From: Anoplopoma fimbria
Taxonomy: Eukaryota > Chordata > Actinopteri > Perciformes > Anoplopomatidae
Direction: 5' to 3'
DNA: 64,000 nucleotides
NCBI RefSeq assembly: GCF_027596085.1
Contig: NC_072463.1
Location: 2,507,038-2,571,037 of the forward strand
Positions 1 to 12,899 of the stretch are shown here, one piece after another (position 1 is the first letter of the stretch; every line of letters starts with the position of its first letter). A model generated the notes under the pieces. The model worked only from the letters and a program-made list of their open reading frames with translations, did not search any database and had not been told where the DNA came from. Position numbers and translations under genes: made by a program.

Positions 1-2270
1 TATGAGTGCCTTCATGCTTACATTCATTTAATTGTGTGTTTGCAGGTTTTTAAAATAAACTCAATTAGATAAACAGATTATTTAGTCCTGGTGTTCAGTT
101 CAGCAGGAGGAACAACAGGGATCTACAACGCTGGTGTTGGTGTGACACACATATTTATCCTGTTATGCCACTGATTAAAACAGAAGAGGTTGTTTTTTCA
201 GTTTGTTGGTTCGTTTGCTTGTTCGCTTTTTTGTCTGTTTGTCAGCAGGAATAAAAAGCCAAGCAAGGACCAATTAAACGCACCGGATAAATTCATTGTT
301 TTTTTCTTATGAAAATTGGGGAAAATAGTAATTATAATATAATAATATTCATCAATAAAGCCCGGGACACGACACTTACATCCCCTGGATAATTTCTCAC
401 ACTTCTACACATTGACACTTTAATTAAACAGCAATATTCTTTAGTTCCTTTGTAATTGTTTAATACATTTTTTTATGATTACCATGTATATATTTTTTAA
501 ATTCATTTTTATAAATACATTTTTTTGTTGTTTTTACTATTACTGTATATATTTATATATATATTTTTTTTTATTTATGATTACTGTATATATATTTTTT
601 TAATACATTTTTATATGTACTTTTTTTCATGGTTTATATAATTTTTTCCCTTTTTTGTTTATGTTCTTTTTTATTATTACTAAATATATATATTCTTTTA
701 ATACATATTTGTTCATGGTTTATATATATATATATTCTTTTTATTTATGTTTTTATATTTTTCCTGTTTTGCATTTTATTTATTTTATAATTTTCTTTTA
801 ATATATATGTTTTTTATTTTATAATTATAATTTTTTTATATATAATTACTATATATATATTTTTCTTAGATGTCTTTTCTTTATATATACGTATTTTATT
901 TTATACTTTTTTAATTGTTTTTTATAATAAAAAACAATAAAACAAATTTTTTATACATACTTTATTGGTTTATATATTTTTTTCATTTTCTTTTTTGTTT
1001 TTGTTCTTTTTTATTATTACTATATATTATTTTTTAATACATTTTTATATATACACTTTATTTTTTCATGGTTTAAATTTTTTTCATTTTTTTGTTTATG
1101 TTCTTTTTTTATTATTGTGATATATATATATTTTTTAATATTTTTTTATACATATATTCAGGAAAATTCAGTGTATCCAAACACTCTCACCCTCTAAAAG
1201 AACCAGTTTATTAATCCAAGTTATCCGTGAACTTTGAGGAACAGAATGTCCTCTTCAAGTCCTTTAATCGTTTGTTGTATTCTTGTGACTAATTCCTGCT
1301 CCATCATAGTCGTTAATCAGACTGTTGGTTCTAAAGATTTATGTTGTCATTCTTTATCTTGATGTTACTAAAAAAAGAAAAATACACACAAGCTCCTGCT
1401 TGCAAAACGGATTCTGAACAATAAAGGATTAATAGCTGATGTGAAGTCAGGTCAACAAGTGTCAACACGCTCGCCGTAGCAGCTAACCAGCGACTTGTAG
1501 AAAAGGCCGGCCGAGCGTTAAGAGGCCAAACCGCCCGAGAGTGACGAGCTGCCCTGCTTTCATCAAACTGCAACCTGGACAGAAAACATCCAGCAGGATC
1601 AATGAACCACGACAGGAAGAAACAGAGACGGTTACCGTGACGCTGCCAAACGCACTACGAGTGTGTTTACGTGACGATCTAGTTGCCAGGTTGTGTTTCC
1701 CACATGTGTCGTTTGCCTGAGTGACCCTGCGTGCATTGCACATTTGTGTTTGTGCACCAGTTTGCATCTGGTTCTGCACGTCTGCAGCCAAACAAGCATC
1801 AGATCGGCCTCTTCATGCATTCAGCGGGGCGAAGGAACAAACGTGCACAAACAGCTGGTCCCACATGTCCTAATAAGAGAGGGGCTGACTGGCAGAACGT
1901 CCTTTCTGACCCACCGCAGATTGGATTTCACTCCTTCAAGGCTCCTGACTTTGACTCACCGCCTGATTAGTCCGTCTACTACAGCAACTGCTGTTACAAA
2001 CGTCCTTAATATTTAAAAAGGTACACGCCGCTGAAAACATCTAAACAATACCCACCACCTGTAGATCTAAGTAGCCTCTGAAACTTTATTGGTGTTCTCA
2101 TTATAAAAAGGACAGAATCTGTAGTCAGCTTCGATTCATCATAGTTGCAATGGATTCCAATAAAACTCAGTTTAATTGAAATAAAGCATGTGAAAATGTC
2201 CATAGATATTTTTAAAATGGCTACTGAAACAATCAACCCTCAGCCAGGTGATGTTCAGTATGTTTTAAAC
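1..2270. other. Gene-free flank with AT-rich low-complexity core
   Basis: I see no coding exon here. From about 440 to 1160 the sequence is extremely AT-rich, built of alternating T runs and short TATATA tracts that recur irregularly, so it looks like a decayed AT minisatellite. The rest (1-440 and 1160-2270) is unremarkable unique-looking DNA. Short open frames at 1330-2020 have no recognisable domain and overlap each other on both strands, so they are taken as chance. Confidence 0.6.
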
Positions 2271-2271
2271 A

Positions 2272-2605
2272 GGCGGCAACCTCCACTTCTGAAAAGTGAA
2301 GTCGATGCGGAAGTGTCTTAAAGCTGCATTCTCTCTCCTGTCCACCAGGGGGCGACTCCTCTGGTTGTATAGAAGTCTATGAGAAAATGACTCTACTTCT
2401 CTCTTGATTTATTCCCTCAGTAAACATTGTAAACATGAGTTTATGGTCTCAATCTCTAGTTTCAAGTCTTCTTCAATACAGCATGATGTTCATTTAGTAA
2501 ATGATGCTCCATTTAGAGTCAAACAGGGGCTACTATTTGATTGACAGGTCGACACCAGAGACGTATTCGTGAACGTACTCACTTCTTATAAACAGTCTAT
2601 AGTTC
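2272..2605 (+). repeat. MITE-like repeat, family A copy 1 (internally deleted)
   Basis: This is near-identical over some 250 bp to 6932-7420 (same orientation) and to 5215-5703 (opposite orientation). It begins near GGCGGCAACCTCC and ends near ACTTCTTATAAACAGTCTAT. It lacks most of the 3' half seen in the other two copies. At 2342-2354 it carries CCACCAGGGGGCG, a match to the CTCF core. I recall this family as common in percomorph genomes; its superfamily is not determined here. Confidence 0.85.
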
Positions 2606-3724
2606 CAAACAATAATAGTACTTTCCAAAATAGACTGCTGATGCTTTAGAGCTCTCAAGAGACAACCTGTTGAAACAATTAGTCCATCCACATAAAACGA
2701 ATCACTGACTGTTATCTGGCGATGAAACTAAAGGATTAAAAGTTGTGTGTGTGATGGCAAAGACACTGCAACATGTTCCACGCTCTTTGTTTCTGACAGA
2801 TTATTTCATCATATCACATAAGAAGACAAACAGCAACCAACACAAACAAAACTTCACGTAGTTCAAAAGGGAAGATGATCGTCCCGCTTACAACTTTTCT
2901 GAGTGAAGGGAACAAAGAAAGCATGAAAACAAATATCATAAATAACCACGGACTTCCTAAGAATAACGCGGTGATTCTTCCTGCATCGTCATGTTAACTG
3001 AAAGGTGCAGAGCAGTCATCGATCATTTATGTTCTAGCTCGGGGAGACCGGGAGAACGCAGAGATCAAATGTTCTTTAGCGTTTCAGATTCATTTTGAGT
3101 TGAGAAATTGACCTTTAATGTTTCACAATCGGCACTGAAACAATTTTAAAGACATTAATTGAATTAGCTGATGCCTGTAATCTAGTATTTGCTAGTATAA
3201 GATCTATTTCTGTTTAGTTCTACACACACAGGCCCTGAACATGGATATCTGAGCAGAAGACAGAGTGTGATCGAATGAACAATCGGAACAAAACCCGGGA
3301 GGACACCTGTCGGTTCTTGTGGTGTGTGCCGGGTCGGAAGGATCTAATGTTATTCATGTCATGTACTGTAAATCTGTCCGTCCCTGCTTTTAAATCTATT
3401 TCTAACCAGCCATGTTGTTATGCCAGAGACAAAGTACCACATGCTGTCAGTGTAATGGACAATAAAGTTGTCAGATTTGCGGGATGGATGGAGGTAATGA
3501 TGGAGATGATTGATGTGTGAGGGGAACCAGGTTGACTGTAAACATGTGTGAGGGTTAGAAGAGAAGAAAAATGACGTTTTACAAGAAGGAAATGAGGAGT
3601 TAAACACTTTCTCTTTTGATCTCTTTTTAAATCATTTGTAGCCCTTCGTCTTACTTTGCACTTCAGAATTTGGACTTGGCACCACTGGTTTTCCAAACAC
3701 GTCCACACATACTTTTCTTTACTA
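2606..3724. other. Gene-free unique-looking DNA
   Basis: I recognise no gene, RNA or repeat copy in this stretch. Small open frames at 3275-3735 on both strands have no domain and no splice context. Confidence 0.5.
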
Positions 3725-4165
3725 GCTAGTGACATGAGGTGATTAGCCTAGCTTAGCATAAAGACTAGAAGCAAGGGGAATAAGCTAGCCTGGCTCTGTC
3801 AAAAGTTCACTCACCAGCATCTTAAGATATTATAAATGAATCTTGTTTATGTAATCTGGACACAAACAAAAAAATACTTTTTGTGGTTTTACAAAAATTG
3901 ACCCACTAGAGCGATGAGGTTGCCAGGCAACCAGTCGAGACATTGAAAAATAGTTCCAGTATGCAACTCCACATGAAACCTTAACATGTTGTTCTCTCAA
4001 CTCTCCGTTTGTGTATAAATGAAACAAGCAAGATACATGTTGTTGGCCCTTCTTCTAAGCTAAGCTAGACCTACCGGCTCCGTTCTTAGCAAAAAGAAAG
4101 TAGAGGGCTATTTATACATTTTTTTTCTTGCTCCCAGCAAGTAAAGGAATAAGTATAGTTCCCCC
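3725..4165 (+). repeat. Dispersed repeat containing CTAGCTTAGCATAAAGACTAG
   Basis: The block opens with a TTAGCCTAGCTTAGCATAAAG stretch, continues through GCTAGCCTGGCTCTGTC and GGTTGCCAGGCAACCAG, and closes with GCTAAGCTAGACC. I recall this order of motifs from a widespread fish repeat. No second copy is evident in this window, so the call rests on memory. A partly related fragment with CTTCCCGCACAATGTCTTC lies a little further right, near 4330-4400. Confidence 0.5.
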
Positions 4166-5211
4166 AAAATTGTCATTTTTACTTAGAAATCACCTGAAAA
4201 CTCAACAGGTTCCCACTCACCATTCATCAAATACCAATGGTGGCCCTCGGCGTCTGATACTGATGCACTGAGGGACCCAAAAGTGTCTGTATGAGACACG
4301 AAGTGTGCCGTAACCTCTGTACTTTACTTTCAAAAACTTCCCGCACAATGTCTTCTTCATTCAGAGATATTTAGTGATGTTTTAGTACACCGACCTTTGG
4401 CTTAAGCAAATAACTCATCACATAACATAGGGATGCACCAGGAAAATTCGCAATATTGCACATGGTCGAGGTTTCACTTCCCGATTTCATCCTGACTGAA
4501 GGAGGATAGAAATTGTGCATTCAAGAAGTTAAGTTGCACGACATAAATGCAATTAGTCAAAAACTTTCAAATACTGAGAGTTTAAATTTACGGAAATTGA
4601 TATCATGAAGGATCCTCATGACAGACTCTGAAAAGATTGAGTCACAGGAATCATCCAGCTGATGTTAACACTTTGCTTTATCGATCCCCAGAGTGACTCG
4701 TCTATTCTTCACCCGCCACAGACTCTTGCTCGGCAGCACTTCAGCAGAGCAGGAACACATTGTCCCCACTCCCATGCTGCTATATACCCACCACCCAGGT
4801 CTGGAGGACAGTGGATGTGTGTCACCCCTCTGGAGGGTGATTCTGGGAGGGTGGTGCTCGGGGGTTTGCTGATGTGCTGTTGACAGTGTGTTCAGGACGG
4901 AGGCAGCTGGGAATGCAGAGTCAGCGCTCCTCTGTGTCACGCTAATCAGGCCTGTCCTGCTGTTAGCCGCGACACAACCACTGCTTTACTCTCACATAGT
5001 TGTCTGCACAGATACATTGTAATATTCTGTACATAGATGCAATAAACATTGAGAGATTGTCAACAGATTCTGATTCAAATGTTGATAAATATTGATTGGT
5101 GCAAAGAAGTACGTGACATCACTTTTTTTCTTAACAATGCCCCGCCCACCTCAAACCAGATAGAAGGAAAACATTGGAAATAAGTATTCTTCCATAAGTG
5201 TATGTTGGACA
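4166..5211. other. Gene-free DNA with a short repeat fragment
   Basis: No gene is visible. The fragment at about 4330-4400 (CCCGCACAATGTCTTCTTCA) resembles the nested insertion at 33915-34026. Open frames at 4662-4940 lie opposite one another on the two strands and have no recognisable domain. Confidence 0.5.
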
Positions 5212-5214
5212 TGC

Positions 5215-5703
5215 ATAGACTGTATATAAGAAGTTGATGTAGTCGTCATGACGTCACCCATTGGTTTGTGGACGACAGTTTTAAAGCCTTGAGTTCGCCA
5301 TCTTGGTTTTTGTAACAAGAAGTGACACGAGAGGGTAGAGCTGAGTACAACCTAACACAGAAAAAGACAATAAGTAAGACGAAAACACAGACAACTCCAC
5401 GACCGGACAGCGACGTGCTAGAGACCTGTCAATCAGTGTGTAGCCCCGCCCTAAAGCATCCCCTGCTTTATGGTCTGTTTGACTCTAAATGGAGCATCAT
5501 TTACTAAATGAACATCATGCTGTATTGAAGAAGACTTGAAACTAGAGATTGAGACCATAAACTCATGTTTACAATGTTTACTGAGGGAATAAATCAAGAG
5601 AGAAGTAGAGTCATTTTCTCATAGACTTCTATACAACCAGAGGAGTCGCCCCCTGGTGGACAGGAGAGAGAATGCAAGTATAAGGCACTTAAGTAGGTTG
5701 CTG
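5215..5703 (-). repeat. MITE-like repeat, family A copy 2 (inverted)
   Basis: This is an inverted copy of the element at 6932-7420. Read on the minus strand it has the same AACCT start, CTCF-like core (CCACCAGGGGGCG at 5659-5647), ACTCTACTTCTCTCTTGATT block and terminal TATATACAGTCTATG. It retains the GGGCGGGGCTACACACTGATTG segment that copy 1 has lost. Short open frames here come from the repeat. Confidence 0.88.
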
Positions 5704-5705
5704 TC

Positions 5706-6929
5706 TGGTCAGGGTGGATGTTTGCAATGATTCTTGTGACCCGTTCTCTGAGTACCTGCGTACCTGGCTTCTTGAGTGCATGTTAACGTACTGTTCTGAT
5801 TTCTTTCATATCTCTCACATTCTTGATACATTATACAGTTTAGTCTTTACCAGATTATGTGGCACATTCAAGATCATTTTGCAGAAATTGTAACAATGAA
5901 AATGCGATTAAAACCCTCACTGACTTACAACAGGTTCATGAATTTGGCCAGAAACTAAACATGTACCACCGCAGTGCAGCTGGACATGTGATCAGGTCCC
6001 TCCTGGTTATTAGTCTGGCTTTTAAAAGATCTTAGCTACAGAGCTAATGTTCCCAGCAGACACTGCACTGATTGTTGTACCTCAAAAAGCACAACACAAC
6101 ACAACACAGGTGAACAAACAGGGCTCAACCTCTCCAAAGCACATTGAGTGCTAAAATCTTTTTTTTGTTTTTCGTTCTAAGCCGCCGCCAAACATGATCT
6201 GGGTGCTCGGAGACCAAAACCAAACACGGCAGACTCAGATAAGGTAGAGAGGAGCTCACACACACACACTGATCCATTTGTCTTCATTAATGCCTTATAC
6301 AGTTTAAAGGGTTATTTAACTTGGCAGATTGAGAAAGAACATATTATCACTTAGAGAAATGGCCTGTAGGAGTGGCTGGAGAGGAGACTGGAGATGAACC
6401 TTTATCGGTCTCCGTGGAGAACAGTTAGTCAATGCAGCAACCAAACTAAATTAACTGAGAGTGCAGCAATAAAGTCAAATCTAATATAAATGCAAAACAT
6501 AAATATCATAAGCCATAAAATAGTTATAATGTTGGGGTTCTTCAAACACACTCCCAATATCCAGCACCGGTACAGACTGTATTATAAATAAGAGTATGGA
6601 TGTCTAAGAATTTACGAGTTTTTTTTCTTGCAAATTAATTAATTTATATTCTCAGAGAATATTAAAGTTTCTTTCTCTTAAATTTGTGAGTTTTTCTCAT
6701 GAATTTATTACTGTACTTTCGGAAATTCAAGAACATAACCCCTCTCCTCCAGCTCCATGAATTACATCCTACTTATAAGACTGTAAGCGTTGTGTTAAGA
6801 AGTAGAAAAAGACACGGAACCACTGACTCGGTTATAACAACTCTCCCGGCTCAAGTCAGGCCAAGAGCCAGTGTTGTTTGTCTCTTTTCTTCTTCTTTTC
6901 TCTCATCTCGAGTCTGATGTGTAGACACC
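5706..6929. other. Gene-free DNA
   Basis: I see no gene or clear repeat copy. A short CA-rich stretch occurs near 6256-6270. The open frame near 6699-6917 has no recognisable domain. Confidence 0.5.
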
Positions 6930-6931
6930 AG

Positions 6932-7420
6932 GCTGCAACCTCTGGTTCTGTCCAATGAAGCCAATCAAAAGTGTCTTAAAGCTGCATTCTCTCTCCTGTC
7001 CACCAGGGGGCGACTCCTCTGGCTGTATAGAAGTCTATGAGAAAATGACTCTACTTCTCTCTTGATTTATTCCCTCAGTAAACATTGTAAACATGAGTTT
7101 ATGGTCTCAATCTCTAGTTTCAAGTCTTCTTCAATACAGCATGATGTTCATTTAGTAAATGATGCTCCATTTACAGTCAAACAGACCATAAAGCAGGGGA
7201 TGCTTTAGGGCGGGGCTACACACTGATTGACATGCCGTTACCAGAGACGTATACGGCGTCTCTACGTCACTCACCACAGTCCAAATATGGTCACTTCCGT
7301 TCATCGGTTGCAAAAAAACGAAGATGGTAACGGGCATATTCCAAGATGTTGACGGCGAAATCGCAAACCAATGGGCTACATCACATGACTACGCCACTTC
7401 TTATATAAAGTCTATTGTAG
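6932..7420 (+). repeat. MITE-like repeat, family A copy 3 (most complete)
   Basis: This shares the 5' block of copy 1 and the full 3' half of copy 2. Its features are CCACCAGGGGGCG at 7000-7012, GGCGGGGCTACACACTGATTG at about 7210-7230, and a 3' end TTCTTATATAAAGTCTATTG. I see no transposase frame. The sharply bounded similarity among the three copies is why it is called a mobile-element family rather than a local duplication. Confidence 0.88.
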
Positions 7421-7425
7421 ACACT

Positions 7426-9145
7426 GAGGTTCATAGCTGTATTCACTTTCTTTCCTGGTTTCTTTTTTTGGAGAGAGTAACCTTATGACTTCAAGGAAAC
7501 TTTGTCAGAACATGAACATGTACTTTAGAATGATATCTTAAAAAAAGAGAGACCTGTGGGAAACAATATGAAAATACAAAAGGAAGTCACGTACAGAATG
7601 AAATACTGAGTTTAATAATAGTATATGTATCAAACCCACAACTGGAGCTCACAAGTACCCACTTAAAGTTCGCCCACGTGTTGTCATGGACTGTGATTGA
7701 ATAGAAAATAGACTAAGTGGCACTGGGAAGAACCTCCTTCTGATGTGCATTTCCTGGTTTATATAAGGGTCCTCCATGTCTCATAAATCTATTAATATCC
7801 CGCCACCAAAATGAATGCAAACACAACACAGGCTGTGGTGCACGTACACACATTAGAGCTTTGTGCGGTTGTTTGTTATCAGCAGGAACCCGGGTCTACA
7901 TGAGGGAGGAAGTGTTACTGGTTCCCACCATAACTCAGCACAGGCCTAATCAGCAATGGTAGCTTGATGAATGGAAGGCTACGGTACACACAGGCATTTG
8001 TTCACGAGCCGTAAACAATGAGTCAGACTGGTATATCTGACTTTTATTATAATTATAACCACCCTTCAAGGACTTCTTAACATATCCAAACTCGGTCTAA
8101 ACCCCCACCCCTTCCCTCTGCACACACATCCCCCCTCCTCCTCCTCTTTTTAGCGCCAGTCATGTGGTTTTGTGAAATGACAGGCTCCACGTTCTCACAC
8201 ACAGTAAATCAGATACACACACACAAAACCGTATATCACTGTTGGCGTTTACACTGTTTGACCTCGCCGGGCTGTTAGCAAATGTCTGAATATAGAGAGC
8301 GGCTATGCAAAAAAAACTACAAAGCAACATATGATAACCTCCATGTTCTCACGCTTTGTAGTCGCACGCAGAGAACATTAAACACCTGACAGGCAGGTTT
8401 GACCTACACAGGGTTGTAGTCAAATCTCACAGAGACACAGTCAGGAGACGGTGCTGGTCAGAAGCTTTTATACATTTACAGAACTCCTCAGATGTAATTG
8501 AATGACTATGGTGTCAGAACTTGATAGCTAAGATGGTTAGTAAGACAACCAGCTAGCTTAGATGACCAGTAGAGAGCATCACTAGGCGCTGTTGGCTCGG
8601 TTGCTTTGAGTTTTGGCGGAGACATTCATGGTCATCAAAAGATGAATCTCCATCTCCCCTGACTTTTCATCCATCACCAATTGATCAACTCTTCACTCTG
8701 AGTGAAGTAGTCGTGGTGCTTTCGACTTGATCTGGATATGAGAATCAGTCAAAGTTGAAGGAAATTAGTTACTTTTGTTTCCAGATCAGCTCTTGTATGC
8801 ACTCCTTTACACGCATGCATAGGACCCAACATTTCTAATTTCACTATGTACCTGAACACATAAATAAGCCCTCAGGGTGTATTTTTAAATGGGTGGTTAC
8901 GTTCACTGCTTCTCCCTGCAGTAAACAATTAAAGATATTTCTTCATTGCTAATGGAAACTCTGTGAAAAGCTCTGGGGCAAAAATTATGTTTGATGATGA
9001 TTAAGAAGACACACCTTAAACGATATTACACAAACAACAGGAATTGACCTAAGCACGATGAGTTTCAGTCATGCCACGAATCAAACGGACATCTCCACAT
9101 AAACTGCAGTGGATTATAGGTCTTCATTCTGTTTATTATTGTGTT
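7426..9145. other. Gene-free DNA
   Basis: No coding evidence is visible. A pyrimidine-rich stretch lies at about 8100-8155 and a short ACACACACA tract near 8213. Nothing else is recognised. Confidence 0.5.
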
Positions 9146-9149
9146 TTAT

Positions 9150-9600
9150 TCTGAATACGTTAGGAAAGTTAGGTTAAGGTTACAAAACCACAAACAGTTA
9201 GGTTGAGGAAAAAAACACTCATAGTTTAGTTTAGGAAACAAAACCACTAACAGTTTGATTTAAGCAAGTAAACCATGCAATTACGATTAGAAAAACAGTC
9301 ACAAACTGTTTTGGAAACCACTACACTAAACCCACAACATGGTGCCGAACAACGGCCTTCTGGGTAAAGGTCTCGTTTATTTGGCCCTGTCCACTTCCCC
9401 TCCCGTCCACCAACAGACGTTTTTTGGGGATATATTAAAGTACGTAACTTGCTCCGATTGTTGCTTTGTCACGTGGATGCATTTATTTGTGTTATCACCA
9501 CAAATAAAAATCCTAACTGACTTTCCATTGCCATTATTGTTGCGCTGCACAACACGATAAAAACTGACAATTCGTGTTCCTGTACACAAAACCAATAGAT
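9150..9600 (+). repeat. Dispersed repeat, family B copy 1
   Basis: This aligns by eye with 53920-54300 in jag2 intron 18, in the same orientation. Shared landmarks in order are CAGTTAGGTTGAGGAAAA, CCTCCCG(T/C)CCACCAA, ATTAAAGTAC or ATAAAGTAC, CTTGCTCC(A/G)ATTGTTGCT, ACCACAAATAA, CTTTCCATTG and AAACCAATAG. The copies are moderately diverged, suggesting an old non-autonomous element. The short open frames inside it, on both strands, are not conserved between the copies. Confidence 0.8.
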
Positions 9601-10086
9601 TGCCTTTGTGACTATTTCACAAACCGCCATGATACTGGGCTGTAGTTCAATGCTGTGGGGAAATAAACAAGAATGACCACTACAAAACCACTACATATTT
9701 AAGTATTACAACTACTGCATGAAAGTAGAAATATAACACATGAGGATTACTAGCAGGGTGGAGTCAGTGTGACTCCGCTGAGGTCAGGACTTGTAGAGAC
9801 AAAGGGCACCAACTAGTAGTTATTGCATTAGCCTCAGATAGTAATGAGGGTGCTTTGCTTTTGCTCTTCTCTTACCTGGAGGTTGGTGCCAGAGAGCATT
9901 GATAATGAGAGGGAGAAAAAGGGTGTGTGTGATCCTGAGTGGGCGCTCTAATGACAGTGAGGTGTGTGTATTCATGTGTGTTTGCGTCTGCATGCAAAGC
10001 TGTGATGCAGCTTGGTGCAGACTTGTGAGGTCGATACATGTGTCGGGGGTTCGCATGTACACACATGTGAACCTGTGTAAGTGTAC

Positions 10087-10089
<3 letters not shown>

Positions 10090-10120
<31 letters not shown>
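10090..10120. repeat. (GT)n microsatellite
   Basis: An uninterrupted GT dinucleotide run of about 30 bp, preceded by GTACGTATG. The open frames at about 9820-10307 that pass through it are artefacts of the dinucleotide. Confidence 0.97.
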
Positions 10121-10123
<3 letters not shown>

Positions 10124-10914
10124 ATGGGAATGTGAGCGTCTAGCATTAGAAGCCAGTCCCTCAGTCTGCCACTCCCACAGACAGTCTGGAGCTCTGCAGC
10201 ATTGTTTCTTGGCAGACTGTGAAAAAATTCAAATGATCGAAAGCTTTTCTAAGGGAATTTATTACACAGTTTGTCTGCAGGGCGTTACAGGGATGTTGAT
10301 CAAATAGTAATTACTTTGTTTTGGAATAGAATCTAACCACCAATTGGATTGAACACCACACCAAAGATACCCACACACCTGGTTTGGTGCTACCAAGGAG
10401 GCACCTGCGTCACAGGAAATTCCTTTACTGGTGATAAATTAACTCCGTCGTAGTCGATGCAGTTAAAATTGTGGTGGGTCCCATTTGAAATTATCACACT
10501 TTCAATTCCAAATGCGTATCAACAAAGACTGACTGTTGTTTCCAACTGCAGACATAAAATCCACACTATTCACTTATTTAATGGCGCATTCAGGTATTCT
10601 TCAGAAAGTCGTAAATATGTAAAGTAAAAGTAACCAATTGAAAAGCTATCGCAACATGCCAAAACTCTACATTTTATGCTCGTTAGCAGCAGAGACAAGT
10701 TGTTAATCACTAGATTTTAGACACACTTTATGACAGATAACTTAATGTTACAGTAAAATAATGTTCTAATAATTACCTGTTTTTTTCCTAGTTTGTGTAG
10801 AAGTGACAGGTCAGAACTTCAAGTATCCTTATGCAATGGTTCTTATTATATCTCACAAAAACGTTGTTCCTAATTTTTCTCCGTGTGTTCTCCTACTAAC
10901 ATCCAGCAACACAA

Positions 10915-11115
10915 ACCATCTGTAAGAACACCACTTGGTTTGGTTTAGGAAACAATCATGCTTTGGGGAAAAAAAAAAAACTACATCTGTTGCGCATGTT
11001 GGCGTAAGTTAAGTACGTAAGGTTTGCAACAAAAGTAAGTTAAACAACGTCAGCGTACTCTTTTCAAACTGGACACAAAAAGTGGTCTGGGTGAGAGTCC
11101 TGTGTTTGTTTGACC
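10915..11115 (+). repeat. Dispersed repeat, family C copy 1
   Basis: This is recognised by the chain GTTTGGTTTAGGAAACAA, GTAAGTTAAGTACGTAAGG, and a closing GAGAGTCCTGTGTTTGTTTG. The closing motif recurs as GAAAGTCCTGTGATTGTTTG near 16013 and GAAAGTCCTGTGTTTGTTTG near 39220. Upstream of it each copy has AAC-rich sequence with AAGTTAAGT or similar words. Confidence 0.6.
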
Positions 11116-11814
11116 TGTCCATCCTTCCTGTCTTCCTCCTTACGAGGACTTTGTTGCTCTTTCTATTTAGTCACCTAAATTCCTTAGCAACAGCTCGGCA
11201 CGCTGGCTCTTGGTAACGTGGATTACCTACAAATTGAAGTGCAGTTCAATGTCATACGGAATGTGCTAGAAATGTAAAATATGTGTGTAAAGATAACGAT
11301 TGCTTCTCAGTGAGCTTTGTTGATGACTAATCTTTCCACTAAACATTTTAACATATAAGTGGTCACAGTAACTAATAAAGAGCGGTTTTATGGTTCCATA
11401 ATGGGCTGCTAATACTGCAGTAAAACAGCATCTACTGTTTACTGCTATGTAACTATGTACATGCCACTAAACACACACAGTTATCGCGACTGTGTTTGTA
11501 GGAATTTCTCCAGTTCACCTTGAGATTACCGTGTGCACACAGTGAGCAATGCATTCCTTAGCCCCTCAGGGAACGCATTAAACAATACTAATTCTAAGGT
11601 TAGAGCAACCCTCAAACAGCCCTTTGATGATTGTCCAAAATCATCAGACTTCATGTATAGAGCACTTATCAAAAACACGTTACAAAGTGCTTTAAAATAA
11701 GACAAGCTGGAACAACACAAACATCCAACCAATAAAACTAAAATCAGAACAGCAACAAATGAACACATCTATAGAAAGAAATGGTGAGTTTTAAAAGTAA
11801 TTTATCTTCATTCC

Positions 11815-12410
11815 ACTTCTTATAACAGTGAATATCCCCACTTTCCGTCAATGTCCCCACTGTTGAAAAGGTCCTCACTCTCAAAAATGATGCTTTTTTT
11901 TGCAATCAAATAAAATTTTCCAAATGGTCAGTTGCTTTCCAAATTGTCCCCACTTTCCAAAAGTATGCTCAACTCAAACTCTGTCCTGATTTTCCCAAAC
12001 TGCACCCACAACATATTCTTGTTTCAACTGTGTCCTAATTTCCCCGAAATGTCCTAACTTCCCAAATTATATGTTCACTTCTCAATATGTTCCAATTTTC
12101 TTAAGTGTCCGTATTCCCAAAATTATGTTTGCCTTCCAACATTTTCGAGCAAAAAAATGTCCCAAATGATCACTTTCCAACATGTCGAAATTTCCCAAAA
12201 ATGTCCCCACTTCCCAAATGTATGCTCATCTTCCAATATGTCCTGACTTACCAAAGTGTCCCAACTTCTTGAAAAAACATGCTTGCTTTGCAACGTATCC
12301 TAATTAAAAAAAAAAAGAATTGAATCACAACTTCACAATAATATGCTCGCGTTCAAACTTTCCAAATAGCCCCCATGTTTAAAACAAGTCCCCTCACTTC
12401 AGGTCTATAA
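11815..12410 (+). repeat. Degenerate 'TGTCCCCACTTTCCAAA' tandem repeat
   Basis: About 600 bp are made of diverged, irregularly spaced units of the type AATGTCCCCACTTCCCAAA, with variants such as TGTCCCAACTT and TGTCCTAATTTCCC. The strand bias is strong: little but pyrimidine-rich words and AAAA spacers. This is a decayed tandem array rather than a gene; stop codons are frequent in all frames. Confidence 0.75.
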
Positions 12411-12444
12411 TTTAAATGGGTCCTCACAAAGATACAAATCATGA

Positions 12445-12447
<3 letters not shown>

Positions 12448-12486
<39 letters not shown>
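12448..12486. repeat. (AC)n microsatellite
   Basis: A pure AC run of about 39 bp. A second, longer AC tract starts less than 200 bp away. Confidence 0.97.
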
Positions 12487-12490
<4 letters not shown>

Positions 12491-12677
12491 AGTCATTTAG
12501 GGCCTTTCCAAGCAGAGCTACTGTATAATAATCTGGATGACATAAGAACAACCTCTACACTGACACTTCCACGCTTTTGCTTATACAAACACACACTCAC
12601 ACACGCAGCAGGCAGAAACATGTTTTGCTAAAACATACTGGTCGTATGGATAGCACTCAAGATTTCTGACATGCTAC

Positions 12678-12678
<1 letters not shown>

Positions 12679-12726
<48 letters not shown>

Positions 12727-12787
12727 GCGCACACACACACGCACGCGCACACACACACACACGCACACGCACACACGCACACGCACG
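12679..12787. repeat. Compound (AC)n/(GCAC)n microsatellite
   Basis: An AC tract that becomes interrupted by GCACGC variants towards its right end, consistent with ageing of the array by point mutation. Overlapping Cys/Val and Thr/His open frames on both strands result from it and are not proteins. Confidence 0.96.
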
Positions 12788-12899
12788 CTTCCACTCCCTC
12801 TGGCTCTGCGCCCGCTCCCCATCTTTAGTGAATTTAAAATCGACAGAGTTTGAACAAGTGAAGGAATAAGTGGTTTTCAGACACAACGCTTAGCAAACC

